Below, piece after piece: positions 33,437-49,946 of a stretch of DNA of 64,000 nucleotides. The stretch is from Quercus robur (taxonomy: Eukaryota > Streptophyta > Magnoliopsida > Fagales > Fagaceae). The stretch covers positions 2,864,976 through 2,928,975 of the forward strand of contig NC_065543.1 in NCBI RefSeq assembly GCF_932294415.1, given 5' to 3'. The position numbers and the translations under genes are program-made. Below the pieces are notes generated by a model. It searched no databases and was not told the DNA's origin. It saw only the letters and a list, made by a program, of their open reading frames with translations. Numbering within the stretch: position 1 is the stretch's first letter; each line of letters opens with the position of its first letter.

Positions 33437-33597
33437 TGGGTCCTAGTTAGTTTAATTGGTAAAGTCTCCAATGGTTGAATAAGAGATCTGGGGTTCAATC
33501 CCGACTTACACCAAAAACTGATTGGTATCTTGGCCTGATAATAAAAAGCTATTATCAGAAGCGGATGTCATAGGTTGAAACTCTATCTAAAAAAAAA
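33437..33597 (+). mobile_element. tRNA-derived SINE
   Basis: A box-A-like segment (TAGTTAGTTTAATTGG) and a box-B-like GGTTCAATCCC are spaced as in a tRNA gene. An unrelated 3' part (AGAAGCGGATGTCATAGG) and an A run at 33588-33596 follow. A tRNA-like head, non-tRNA body and A tail mark a SINE. A related tail is at 18885-18935. Confidence 0.65.
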
Positions 33598-34011
33598 GTC
33601 TCTTACTTTTCTCTTTTCTTTCCTTTTTAGGCTCACTAACACTTTGACTCAAGTCATCTTTTTCTTTCTATTATCTTTTTTGTTTTTTTTTGTTTTTTAA
33701 TTAATATTAGCTAGTTTATTTTGTAAAAAATATTTTCCTTTAAAAGAAACATGTAAACAATTAAATTAGAACATTTTCATGGTTTCCACTTTCCCATTAG
33801 CTCAAGTTAAAGGTGTTATTGCAAGGAAGAAGGTGTTATTGTTGTGAAAGGTAAGGTGAAGAGTAGATTAAAATGTTTATTTATATATGTTTGAAGAAAA
33901 AAAATAATATTATATATATATTAAAGAAATAAATAAATAGTCTTGCATTTGAATAATAAGTTAGTTAAAATAGAAAAGGTAGAGTTTCAATTTAGTAAAA
34001 CTCGGAACGAG
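33598..34011. other. Non-coding
   Basis: AT-rich. No gene is seen. Confidence 0.45.
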
Positions 34012-34258
34012 AAGTAGATTCATTGGATTAAATGAGGTAAGTTGTGTGGCTCAAAGAAGAAAGGAGGAATGGGCTTTTGAGATATCCACGCTTTCAACCA
34101 AACAAGCGTGATGGCTTATTAAGGAGACACTTTCACTATTCTACTGGGTGTATAAGGCAAGGTACTTCCTCCATTGCTCTTTTATGGAGGCTAAGCTAGG
34201 CTCAAATCCATCTTTTGTTTGGGGGAGCCTGTTGCAAGCTCGTGACGTGATTATGGAA

Positions 34259-35280
34259 TGTTGGGAAATTTAGACCCCGGTTGATATAATTAACAAGTTT
34301 TAAACCCAAATTGTTAATTAGATTTATTATGAATAAACCTTGTTAAAACAAACTAACATCAATATCATGTCAATATCATGCACAGTGGAATAGTAAATAA
34401 GACAAGATATGATGACCTAGGAAAACCAATGAAACAAATTAGTTTCACAGTAAAAAACCTGGAGGAAATCCTTCCCAAAAAGCAATCCACTATAGTAAAG
34501 AGAAATTTCAGATCTAGTATAAAACTTTTGTCCCTAGACTCTACAATCCTCGTAGATGAACTTACAGTAGAAACCTTCTATCGCTTCAGAATCTTTGAAC
34601 TCTTCAATATATGAACGCCACTCTTTTGCACGAATCCTAGTACGTGACTAACCAATGATGCACGGATCCCAATACGTGACTAACTCCACCAACTTGAAGA
34701 AGATGTTGGCTGCAAAGTTCTTCACTTCATCAACAATGAAGATCAAGAAGTACTTGGTTACAAAACCTTAAGGTACAAAAGACGCAGTAACTTCTTACAG
34801 AGAGAATAAGGCACTTGGTCACTTTTTTCATATGTTCTCTATGTGCATATCCTCTGTGACGGCCTTTAAAAGAAGCCTTATATATGTTTAGGGTTGTGAG
34901 AAAAAAAATCCTACACAAATATTTCAGCATGGGTTGAAAATCAGATCTGGAAATTCTGATCTTGTAAGTCTCGATAGATTCTTGATCTGTCGAGATTCTG
35001 TCGAGCTTTGTTCATTAAATCTCAGTAGATATGTTTCTGTCGAGCTTTTATCGAGAATCTGTCCAGATTCTATTTAGCTTCTATCCAGCTTTAATGAACA
35101 GCTTTTCTTTACTTGTTTTTTGGTCTAATCTTCATGGTTTTAACACTTAACTTAAACAACATGTTTCTTGAAGTCTTAACCCATCCTAGATCTACCCAAT
35201 TATAAGTAAATTGCGTTTTGTCAAAGGATTAGCCAATTTACATAACATATGTTCTAACAAGTTCCACATATGTCCTAACA
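34259..35280. mobile_element. Solo LTR (1,022 bp), probably Copia
   Basis: Starts TGTTGGGAAATTTAGACCCC and ends TATGTCCTAACA. It is flanked by the perfect 5-bp duplication TGGAA at 34254-34258 and 35281-35285. Removing it plus one copy of TGGAA rejoins the LINE reading frame exactly. No internal retrotransposon region remains, so it arose by LTR-LTR recombination. Family assignment rests on the end sequences only. Confidence 0.88.
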
Positions 35281-35716
35281 TGGAAGGGTCCATATGGGAA
35301 GTGGGCGATGGGAGATCCATTAGTATCAGCTCTCATAAGTGGCTACCACACCCCCCACGTTTCCGTGATGGGGCAAACAAAGATTTGAGAGTCTACAACT
35401 TGATCAGCGAGGTGACCCATTAGTGGGATTGAAGCATCCTCACTGCCACCTTCACTCAAGCCACAGTGGAAGATATTTTGAGGATTAAGGTGGGCACATT
35501 GAACACAAGAGATAAGTTGACGTGGAAGGAAAATAAGCCCCAGGAGTTTACGATGAAGACTGCATATCAAATGGCTCACCGGCTCAGCCATCCTCCCTCT
35601 GAGGAGCACTCCTTCGCTGCACAAGATTAGAGCCCGTTGAAGAGATTATGGTCCCTAAACGTCCCTCTGAAGGTTCGAACATTTATGTGGAGAGCTTGCT
35701 GCAATGTTGTAGCTAC

Positions 35717-35798
35717 TGTTAGAGATATATATTAGACATATATTAGCCCAATGTAATAAGCCCAAGCCCAGTACTACTTGTACTATATATCTCTAACA
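35717..35798. mobile_element. 82-bp micro-element with 13-bp perfect inverted ends
   Basis: Ends are TGTTAGAGATATA and TATATCTCTAACA. It interrupts the LINE zinc-binding region and is flanked by GCTAC (35712-35716) and CCTAC (35799-35803), a 5-bp target duplication with one mismatch. The interior contains AGCCCAATGTAATAAGCCCA. TG..CA ends could also mean a very small LTR-type (SMART/TRIM-like) remnant. Confidence 0.65.
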
Positions 35799-36623
35799 CC
35801 TACAAAATCCAACCTTGTGCCTGGCGGAAAGTGCAGATTGACCCTAAGTGCTTCTTTTGTAGCCAACAGGATGAAACAACAGAGCATATTCTATGGGAGT
35901 GCCCGTTTGCCCGTAACGTCTGGGCTTTGGTTCGGGGTAAGCTGCAAAAGAGCAGTTCCTTGGCCGAGAATTTCTTCATGCTTGCACGTCATATGATATA
36001 GAGGCTTGACAGAAAGGAACTCAAGCTGTGGGCTATAACGTTGTGGTCTTTGTGGAACTCTCATAACCGCTTCCAGTTTAAGCATGTTCAAACCCATCCG
36101 AATGAGATTTTTAAGCAGGCAGACTCGTTGCTCAAAGAATATCAGAGACTTGCCAAGTCCCTCCCCCACAGATGAAATATATGTTTACGAATATACCATG
36201 TTTTGTTTTGTTTTTGTTTTTTTTTTTTTTTAAGTTTTGGTGCTTCTGGAGTAATAGGTCCATTGTTCTTTGGGCCAATTTCAGTACTGTAAAACTCCTG
36301 GGCCAGGCTTTCTTTTGTATTTTCTTTTGATTAATATACTTCTATCATTATTTCAGTCAAAAAACTCCTTTGGAGCTAGTGTGAATGCTATTAAACCAAT
36401 GAATAGTTATATCTCTCCAAGAGAATAACAATAACTATTCCTTAATATATGTAGAATAATATTAAGAATTAATATATCTCAATAAATACAAACCCCTCTT
36501 TGCATATAATTATAAAAATAAAAAATCCTTAAAAAATAACATCTCATTTATTAATCTTCTCTAAATGTATATATATGAGATTGTGATACAAAATTAACCA
36601 ATTGTCAAATACATGCATAGGAT

Positions 36624-36629
36624 TTTATT
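36624..36629 (-). terminator. Polyadenylation signal, 2-alkenal reductase gene A
   Basis: AATAAA on the minus strand, 30 bp beyond the stop codon. It is the nearest signal to the gene. The true cleavage site is not visible. Confidence 0.4.
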
Positions 36630-36658
36630 CCAATTCATTTACTGTACCAAACTTGCTC

Positions 36659-39663
<3,005 letters not shown>

Positions 39664-39760
39664 TGCCTCTATATCTCTGTGTGTTTGTGTTTCGATATTT
39701 TTTTTTTCTCTGAAATGGTTGTGTAATGGTGGTGAAAGACTGAAATTTGTGAACAGAAGG

Positions 39761-39770
39761 CCTATTTGTA
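39761..39770 (-). promoter_or_regulatory. TATA-like box, 2-alkenal reductase gene A
   Basis: TACAAATAGG on the minus strand lies about 100 bp before the ATG, a normal promoter spacing. Confidence 0.35.
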
Positions 39771-40279
39771 GTACACATATTCTTAATGTTTTATTCTGTA
39801 TGAGTGCGTTTTTTAATTAAAACTAAATGTTTATGTTATTGTGTCACATAAGTCATTGCCTCATTGGTGGTTTGAAAGAAAAAATATATATGAAAAACGT
39901 CATTGATGATGGTTGGCGCTATACTTTTTGAAGCGGAAAATGTCATTGTATTTAGTTGACCAATCATATTTCTTTATATAACATGACTAGGTAAATAAAT
40001 AAAGGGAAATATTAACCAATGTCTTTAGAGTATTAGTTTAGAAACTATTTTTAGTAACATTTTATTGAGAGAATAATAAAATAATAAATGTTGTTAATAG
40101 CTTTTTATATTTTTCCATGAAAATAATGTCAAAACTTTTGGATTATAGTTTATTAACGATTTCCATAAAAGCATCCGTTAACATGATCCATAAATAAATT
40201 ATTATAATATATTAAATATTATGGGTTCCAATAATAGTAATATATTAGTAGGATTGGAGTATATTAAATACTAATATTC
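39771..40279. other. Upstream region of gene A, non-coding
   Basis: AT-rich. No further gene or clear repeat is seen. An (AT)n(GA)n microsatellite at 39239-39274 lies in intron 1 of gene A. Confidence 0.45.
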
Positions 40280-40282
40280 TTA

Positions 40283-40858
40283 GGCTCCACTTGGAAGGAG
40301 GGAATGAAATGGAATGGAAAGGAATAAAAAGAATAATTTTAGAATATTCTTCCCTTCTCTTGTTTGGGAGTTTTAATGGAGGGAATGGAAAGTCAATTCC
40401 CTTGTTTGGGAGTTTAAGTGAAAGAGAATGGAATGAGTAGGAGGGAACACTCATTCTTCTCTATTCCCTTAAAACCTCAAATTTTCATTCCCCCCAAAAT
40501 TGGGAGGGAATGGAATTAGATTTAATGATTTTTTTACTAAAACTCCCAAAATACCCCTATATATTCAACCCTTTATTTTAAAATAGGGGTCTAATAGTAA
40601 TATTGTCATAAAATGATTCCATTCCATTCTCTCCATGTTGCTCCCAAACAGGATTACTTACATTTCATTCATTTTCATTCCTTTCCATTCCTTTATTTTA
40701 AAACATTCAATCAAGGTTACTTAATTCCATTCCATTCCATTCTTTTCCATTCATTTCCCTTACTTAAATGCATTCCATTCAATTCCATTCCTTTCCATTC
40801 CCTTATGACTATCTCATTCCATTCCATTCCATTTCCTTATGAACTCCCAAGCGGAGCC
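40283..40858. mobile_element. Tourist-like (PIF/Harbinger) MITE
   Basis: Inverted ends GGCTCCACTTGG and CCAAGCGGAGCC are flanked by the 3-bp duplication TTA (40280-40282 and 40859-40861), as expected for PIF/Harbinger elements. The interior is rich in repeats of ATTCC/GGAAT, inverted about the centre. Confidence 0.75.
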
Positions 40859-40861
40859 TTA

Positions 40862-41733
40862 AGGTATTTGTTATTTTAAAAAAGTTTTGAATCATGATTT
40901 GGACAAGTGGCGCAAAATTAGATAACAATTAGAATTTATAGTGAATTCTAATTGTGTTTCGACTTTAATATAATATATATATTATACAACTAACACAAAA
41001 TTTGGCATATGCGTTAATAATGTAGATAACATGCAATCCAATACAGGCATTCAAAATATTAATTTAATAAAAAGTTATTACATATATAACATTAGTTAAA
41101 GTTAGATGAGTTGTAACATGATTATGACTCAATTAAAAAAAATTATCCATATGACTACTAACATGATTATGATTTAATTAAAAAAATTATCCAAATGACT
41201 ACCATTTTTTTTTAGTAAAGTTAGATGAGTTGTAACATGATTATGACTCAATTAAAAAAAATTATCCAAATGACTATCATTTTTTTTAGTAAACAGTAAT
41301 ACTTATTAGAACGCACACGAAAATAGTAATACTAGTGTTTTAAACCGGGTTTATAATACATTACATAACCAGAGTACTATTTTTAGTTGTGTTTTTTCCC
41401 TCTCAAATTTGGGCATGGAAGCTATTCCTACTAGTATAGTAGGGTGATGAAAATAGAGACATTCTAATAATAACTTTCTAGTTTAACTAGTTCACACCTC
41501 TAATTATTTCTGATAAATACATCCATGCTATAAATCCCCATACCTTAGGAAAATGTATTTGATATCAAATGATATTATGTTACCGGTATCAAAATCCAAT
41601 AAGTATGAAACAAAATACTTTTTTCTTAAGCCTTAACCATGGAATCATGAAAATAAAAACCCACATGAAAATGAGTCTCACATTTATTGGAGGGAGTATT
41701 AAACATTGTTGACTTTGATCTTTTGGATATACT
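40862..41733. other. Non-coding, with local direct duplication
   Basis: The phrase GTTAGATGAGTTGTAACATG occurs at about 41101 and 41220. Each copy is followed by ATTATGACTCAATTAAAAAA, so the local repeat has a period near 120 bp. No gene is seen. Confidence 0.55.
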
Positions 41734-41742
41734 CAATAATTG

Positions 41743-43135
41743 GAGTCTTTTGGCTTAATATTGCTAAATCCGAAATTTATTTGCGTTATAGGTACTGTTC
41801 CAACTTAATTGGCGAAATGAGGAAAGAGAGAATTTCGGCAACAGTGTTGCCGAAATTCAACAAAAGTAGGAGAGAGAAAGAGGAAAAGTTGGAGAGAGAA
41901 AGATTTTGAATTTCGGCAACGCTATTACCGAAATTCCTCTGCCCAAATTCCCTGCTAGAGCTAAAAAAAACCAATTGCGGCAATACCATTGCCGAAATAG
42001 GGGAAAAAAAAATTTCTAGTAATTGTGGCAATGGCATTGCCGAAAATGGGAGGGGAAAAAATTGAATGGAATTGTGGCAATGTCATTGTCGAAAATGGGA
42101 GGAAAAAAAAATTGTTGTTGCCGAAATCTGGGGAGGAATTAAAAAAAAAAAAATGTGTTACGTTCACGATATTTTTATAATACTTTCACAACAAATCACA
42201 GGTGATTAGTTATTATTAGTTCAAATTTAATTTTAACACTGAGATTACTTTTTTAATCCAACAATAACAACCTGCCACTTAAAATTTGTTATAAAAATAT
42301 TGTAAAAATTGTATGTACCTATCATTTCTTGAAAAAAAAAAAAGAATAGAATTGTGGCAATGGGATTGCCGAAATAGGTCGAAATTTTTCCACCTATTTC
42401 GGCAATCCCATTGCCACAATTCTATTCTATTTTTTTTTCCTCACATTTTCGGCAATGGTATTGCCGAAATAGGCGAAAAATTTTTCCACCTATTTCGGCA
42501 ATCCCATTGCCACAATTCTATTATTAATTTTTTTTTTTTTTAAGAAATGATAGGTACGCACAATTTTTACAATATTTTTACAACAAATTTTAAGTGGCAG
42601 GTTGTTATTGTTGGATTAAAAAAGTAATCTTAGTGTTAAAATCAAATTTGAATTAATAATAACTAATCACCTGTGATTTGTTGTGAAAATATTATAAAAA
42701 TATTATGAACGTAACACCTTTTTTTTTTTTTTTTAAATTCCTCCCCAGATTTCGGCAACAACAATTTTTTTTTCTTCCCATTTTCGGCAATGACATTGCC
42801 ACAATTCCATTCAATTTTTTTTCCCTCCCATTTTCGGCAATGCCATTGCCACAATTACCAGAATTTTTTTTTTTCCCTATTTCGGCAATGGCATTGCCGC
42901 AATTGGTTTTTTTTTAGCTTGGGCAAGGAATTTGGGCAGAGGAATTTCGGTAACAGCGTTGCCGAAATTCAAAATCTCTCTCTCCAACTTTTCTTCTTTC
43001 TCTCTCCTACTTTTGTTGAATTTCAGCAACATTATTGCCGAAATTCTCTCTCTTTCCACATTTCACCAATTAAGTTGGAAGAGTACCTATAACGCAAATA
43101 AATTTCGAATTTAGCAATATTAAGCCAAAAGACTC
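41743..43135. mobile_element. Mutator-like fold-back element with long inverted arms
   Basis: The 1,393-bp element begins GAGTCTTTTGGC and ends in its complement GCCAAAAGACTC. It is flanked by the perfect 9-bp duplication CAATAATTG at 41734-41742 and 43136-43144. Nine-base duplications are characteristic of Mutator-like elements. The two arms of nearly 700 bp are inverted copies along most of their length. Spread through both arms are about 15 palindromic boxes of the form CGGCAATGNCATTGCCG with variants. No transposase is encoded and no open frame here resembles a known protein. Confidence 0.85.
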
Positions 43136-43144
43136 CAATAATTG

Positions 43145-43552
43145 CCGGAAGATTACATATATGATGAGGTAAGATCTGGCGGTAGCGACACTGGCGGCTG
43201 TACCAATCGTTTTTTCGTCTAAGTTGGTTGAAACAATCAATATTCAAAACAATTTTGTTATTGAAAATATCTTGGTCGGCAAAGAGATAATGAGCTAATG
43301 GCGCCTGTATCATTTCCTGGTATTGGTCGGCAAAATGATAATGAGCTAGTGGCGTTTTCGTAAATGTCTTTGTTATTGAAAATGTTATCTGATCCTTATC
43401 AGACTCTCAGTAAGATAATGAGCTTCTTTTCAAAAAAAAGATAATGATAAATTTTTTTTTTTTTTTTTTTTTTTTTAGGGTGTTTAGAATACTGCCTCTA
43501 CAAACTATCCCCTTCCCTTTAACCCAGAGTTACCATTAGACCATTTTGAGTA
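43145..43552. other. Non-coding
   Basis: A short imperfect direct repeat (TTGGTCGGCAAAGAGATAAT at about 43270, TTGGTCGGCAAAATGATAAT at about 43324) and a T run near 43450-43476. No gene is seen. Confidence 0.45.
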
Positions 43553-44542
43553 ATTCTTAGGTACTCCTGAATCATGGAGAATGGTACTCCCTCAGTATGG
43601 AGGATGGTGCTCCCTCCTCTCACCAGGGACAGACCCAGGTGGGGGTCCGAGTCCCCCCTGGGTCCAAATTTTTTTTTTAAAGTTATTATATATTTTATTT
43701 TGTAGTTGGACTCCCTTACAAAACCTTAAAACTCCCCTTCTCCTCAATAAGCCTAGTTAATGTCATCAAAATAGCAACTATCAAACCTAAAAACTTAACA
43801 AAAACAATAAAAACATTCACAATGGTGACTGTATTTTAGCCCAAAAAAAAAAAAAAAAAAAAACTATTTTAGCACCAAAGAATCAAAAAATCATATGTTA
43901 TTGGAGAAGCCAAAGTTAAATTTTTTGCAACTTAAACTGGTATAAATACCAGTTGACTGTAGCATTTATATTATTTTTAATGAAGTAATAAAAAAAATAT
44001 AGAATATTTGATATTGGTTGTTGTAAAGTGAGGTGATAAAATAGATAAAGTAGCTTTTTAAGGTACTAAAAGCTAAAATGTTTAGCAATACCATTGTGAA
44101 TGCTCTAACTTCAACCAAATAAAAAAAAAAAAATTTCTAATCAACACTTGAACTCGCGTGGATCACATCTAGACAAATAGAAGCAGGGCGGCAAGCAATG
44201 ACACGAAAAGTACGCCACGGCAGAAAAATATGGATACGTATATTTCCAGACAAACCTGTTACAGTAAGACCCGCGGAAATTAAAAATATATATTTTGTTT
44301 TTGTTTTTTTCTTTGTTGGTAAATGATTGTATCTTAATGTATTTAGAAACAATAATTTTGAGCATTTATAATTTTTTAATACTATATGAACACCGATTTT
44401 GAGTTTTTTTTTTTCTTTATACTTCGGCTCCCGCTAGGTTAAAATCCTAGGTTCGTCCCTACCTCACATTTATGGTGGGGTTCACTATGAATGTGAGAGG
44501 AGGGGAGCATCATTTCTCCATGCTCCAGGAGTACCTAAGAAT
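43553..44542. repeat. Nested MITEs
   Basis: The outer ends ATTCTTAGGTACTCCTG and its near-complement CAGGAGTACCTAAGAAT enclose a second inverted pair, AGGGACAGACCCAGG (43625) and CCTAGGTTCGTCCCT (ending near 44461). The interior is AT-rich with no gene. A C run and (CA)n(TA)n tract follow at 44545-44585. Confidence 0.55.
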
Positions 44543-44887
44543 CCCCCCCCCCCCCTTTCACACACACACACACACACATATATATCCTTACTTAATTTTC
44601 AATACTCACAGAAAGTCTATTTAGTAAGCCTAACACCGTAGTGCTCAATGCATGGACACAAATCACAAACCTAACCGAAAAAAAAAAAAAAATAATAAAA
44701 ATAAAAAAAATAAAAAAAAGGTAGTGGATCACTCAATGAAATAGATAAGAAAAGCAGATGAAAAGCAGATGAAAAGAATTCAAGTTTTAAGCTATTTCTT
44801 AAATAAAATGACAAAAAAAAAAAAAACACTAAAATTTATTAATAACTCACCAGGAACCAACCCCACTTCTCTTAAAATATCACCATA
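44543..44887. other. Low-complexity non-coding sequence
   Basis: Contains (CA)n, A-rich runs and a GAAAAGCAGAT direct repeat near 44750. No gene is seen. Confidence 0.45.
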
Positions 44888-45030
44888 CACCTTTGGTGCA
44901 ATGGTCACTCCACAAGTTTAAGTGCTTGTGAGGTGTGGGGAGTAAGAGCTGGGGTTCAAGTCTTTAGGAGGGAACTTCACACATATATACATTTAGATTA
45001 GGTTAGAGTAGAATTTTAGTCTTGTATAAA
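44888..45030 (+). mobile_element. tRNA-related SINE (second family)
   Basis: A box-A-like TTTGGTGCAATGG and a box-B-like GGTTCAAGTCT are followed by a body containing TTAGATTAGGTTAGAGTAG and an A run at about 45027-45034. The sequence differs from the SINE at 33437-33597. Confidence 0.6.
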
Positions 45031-45034
45031 AAAA

Positions 45035-45540
45035 ATTTTATGCAACAACGATGGCTCCATAACTGTAATCGCTAGGTGATTTCTAGTTCCCCCAAGGTCG
45101 ACACCATATAATTCGAGGCTAAGGCAATAAATATAAATGGGGTCTTTAATATTTAAATATCAATTAAACAAATTTAATTCATACTAATCAAATGAAGGTT
45201 AATTTAAATGAATTAATTTGTGAGCTTTATATGCATAAATTTGTAATATTTTTAGCATTATTCTACAATTTTGTGCCTTTATATAAAGGACTAAAGCCAT
45301 TAAAATTTTCATTTAAAAAAAAAACCATTAGAAAATGTGGGCTTTGGGTCAAGGCCTTGAACTGGCGCATCCCTTCTCTTATTGTGTTCCTAGAATCTCT
45401 ATACACTGCGTACAATTCTATCATCCCGCTTTGACACGAAAGCACTTGGAAAATTTTGTTTTACAATCAAACCGTCAATTTTGAACAATTTAATGCTATT
45501 TGGAGAGTCTCGTACAAAAAGAACATTATGCATAGAAGTT
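45035..45540. other. Non-coding
   Basis: No supportable gene. The open frames here have no recognisable similarity. Confidence 0.45.
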
Positions 45541-45682
45541 AGGGCCCATTTGGTACGTGTGTTTAAACAATAGTTTTCAGTTTTTTTAGAAATACGTATA
45601 GGTAAAAAAATATGTAAAAATACATGTAATGTTGTTTAAAAACTGAAAACATGTGTTTAAAATTAGGTATCAAACAGCCCCT
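45541..45682. repeat. MITE, family shared with 58121-58272
   Basis: Ends AGGGCCCATTTGGTACG and the complement of GGTATCAAACAGCCCC. Possible imperfect 8-bp flanks are TAGAAGTT and TAGAACTT. The interior has GTTTAAAC-type inverted blocks. A second copy lies at 58121-58272. Confidence 0.6.
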
Positions 45683-45886
45683 AGAACTTCACATCAAATA
45701 TTCTTATTAAACTATATATGATTGTCACGATAGCCATGTTTCTTTCTTGATGAATAGTAGTCAAATTTGTAGCTCATTACAAACCTGATAACGATCACTA
45801 TCTTGCCTATAATAAATTGTTTCTCTCTTTTATTATTTGCAGTGCAACAGGCTATAAAAAAAAAAAGGGAGGGAAAGGTTTTAGCA

Positions 45887-48245
<2,359 letters not shown>

Positions 48246-49946
48246 TCATTTACCTCCTTTAGCATATGTATTTTACACTTTTTTTTTTCTTTTTTCTGTG
48301 GAATACTTATACAGCACCATATATAATGTTTCTCCCCATTACCATGGTGAAAGCCATTGCTGCTTGACAGCCATGGTAACTAGGTAAGTAAATTCTCAGG
48401 GTTCAATATATTATGGGCTGTTTCAATAAGGAATGCTTGTCCATATGTGTAAACATTAAGAAGATAATTGGCTAATAAACAAAAAAAATTGTGACTGCTA
48501 AAATAATTATTAGTGTTTTGGCACGGAATTGGGACTTGATTTGAGCCACATGCTTATAGTATGAATGTTTCTATGCAGAGTGACTAACATCAAGGGTGGC
48601 ATTTGTCTATTTGTTACTATTTCTCAAATTTAAGTGTTTACATTAATTAACAAGGGCGTTATAAACCTTTGTTTCAAGGGTCATATTGAGTGCTACAACC
48701 ACTTTTTTTTCCTAAACAACTATGAAGCATCAACGTTTCTGCAGAGTCGACATAACTCTAATAAAACATTCTTTTACTTTTGAGAAATAATAATGAAAAG
48801 CATTTTGGTCCTCAAGGGGTTGCCACAAGCTTGGTGACATTGAACATAATAGCTCCATAGCATTTTTAGCACTTGGCAATAAACAACTCGGTTGTGTAGA
48901 GGGGTTGGATTGGTACTTGGTAGAGAGTCTCTTCTCCCATCTGTGCTGTTCTATATTTACTATGAAAAATGCTACTATACTATTTAAGTCTATAACGTGT
49001 TTTGCCCCGACATTTCTTAACTACTAGTGATAAGGAATAAGGGAAGATAGAGAATGAGGGAACGAAAATAAAGTCAAAGTATGCCATTTTATTCAGATGG
49101 AAATTGAATTAAATGATGATTCCACTTGGGTTCACATTTTCTAATTACTGCAATTAATTAAGCTGACCCCAAAATATTGGGATTAAGGCTTTGTTTATTG
49201 TAATTGTCCTTTGCAATTAGTTAAGGTACTTTGCACATTTGAGTGAATTATAGATCCTTTCAAAACCCTTTCACCAAGTTCTAGAAGCATACAATATGAA
49301 CAGAGGAGTCCTTATTCAGTTGCCTAAATCGTGGAAGTCAAAAAGGTTTAATAATCCTTTTATAAGTCTATCTTTCAAAAACATACAAACTGGTAACTTA
49401 AATTCAAATGAAGGTATCGAGGGGTGACTTTGAACGCAGTTAAACATATTTAAAAAATTATTTCCTCTATTGCATATGGTTAAAAATTGTTTAGGGAATC
49501 AAAAAGTTCTTCTTAAGGGATATTATTTAATACATTAGTTTTAAAATAAATGGCTATAAATTTTCTAAACTATTCCTATTAATTTAAACTTAAATAAAAC
49601 ATATGAAACAGGTATTGACCTTGAAATAGAGGTAAAGAAAAGCCTAAGTAATGAAAGAATTTTTTTTTTTTTTAAATGGTAGTTATTAACTTCTTAAAAA
49701 AGACCATATTTTGAGGTATGTGATTGTGATGTGGTGCATTGTAGAAGTCTGATATGCATCCATCCAACACATAGATACATGAGTATGTTATTAAATCAAG
49801 CTTAGCACAAAGATTAGAGTTGTCACTTGATTTAGTTCTAAGAATGGCATGACCTCTATGAAGAGATCTAATTTGTATAACCAGAAAAAGATGGTTTGGC
49901 TTTAGACACCAAACATTGCCTAATCCAAAGGTCAGGCTTTGTTGGA
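48246..49946. other. 3' flank of paralogue B, non-coding
   Basis: No gene is seen beyond the likely 3' untranslated region of paralogue B. Confidence 0.45.

Larger units (their letters stand above)
34012..36362 (+). pseudogene. L1-type LINE 3' half, interrupted twice
   Basis: The reading frame recovered around the insertions shows the end of a plant L1 protein: KKKGGMGF, YKARYFLHCSFMEAKLGSNP, SFVWGSLLQARDVI, then after the solo LTR GSIWEVGDGRSISISSHKW. The zinc-binding block (CFFCSQQDETTEHILWECPF) and tail (LWAITLWSLWNSHNRFQFKH) follow. Stops at 35421-35423 and later show decay. The 3' untranslated end has TTGATTAATATACTTCT and finishes in a short A run at about 36358. Confidence 0.85.

Noticed and set aside
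33437-33510. tRNA gene
   Set aside because: Box A and B resemble a tRNA, but the acceptor stem does not pair and a SINE body with A tail follows.
40245-40879. Open frames with repeated Phe-His-Ser-Ile-Pro
   Set aside because: Translation of the ATTCC repeats of a MITE.
41786-43059. Several open frames in the Mutator-like element
   Set aside because: They arise from the repeated palindromic boxes and occur symmetrically on both strands.
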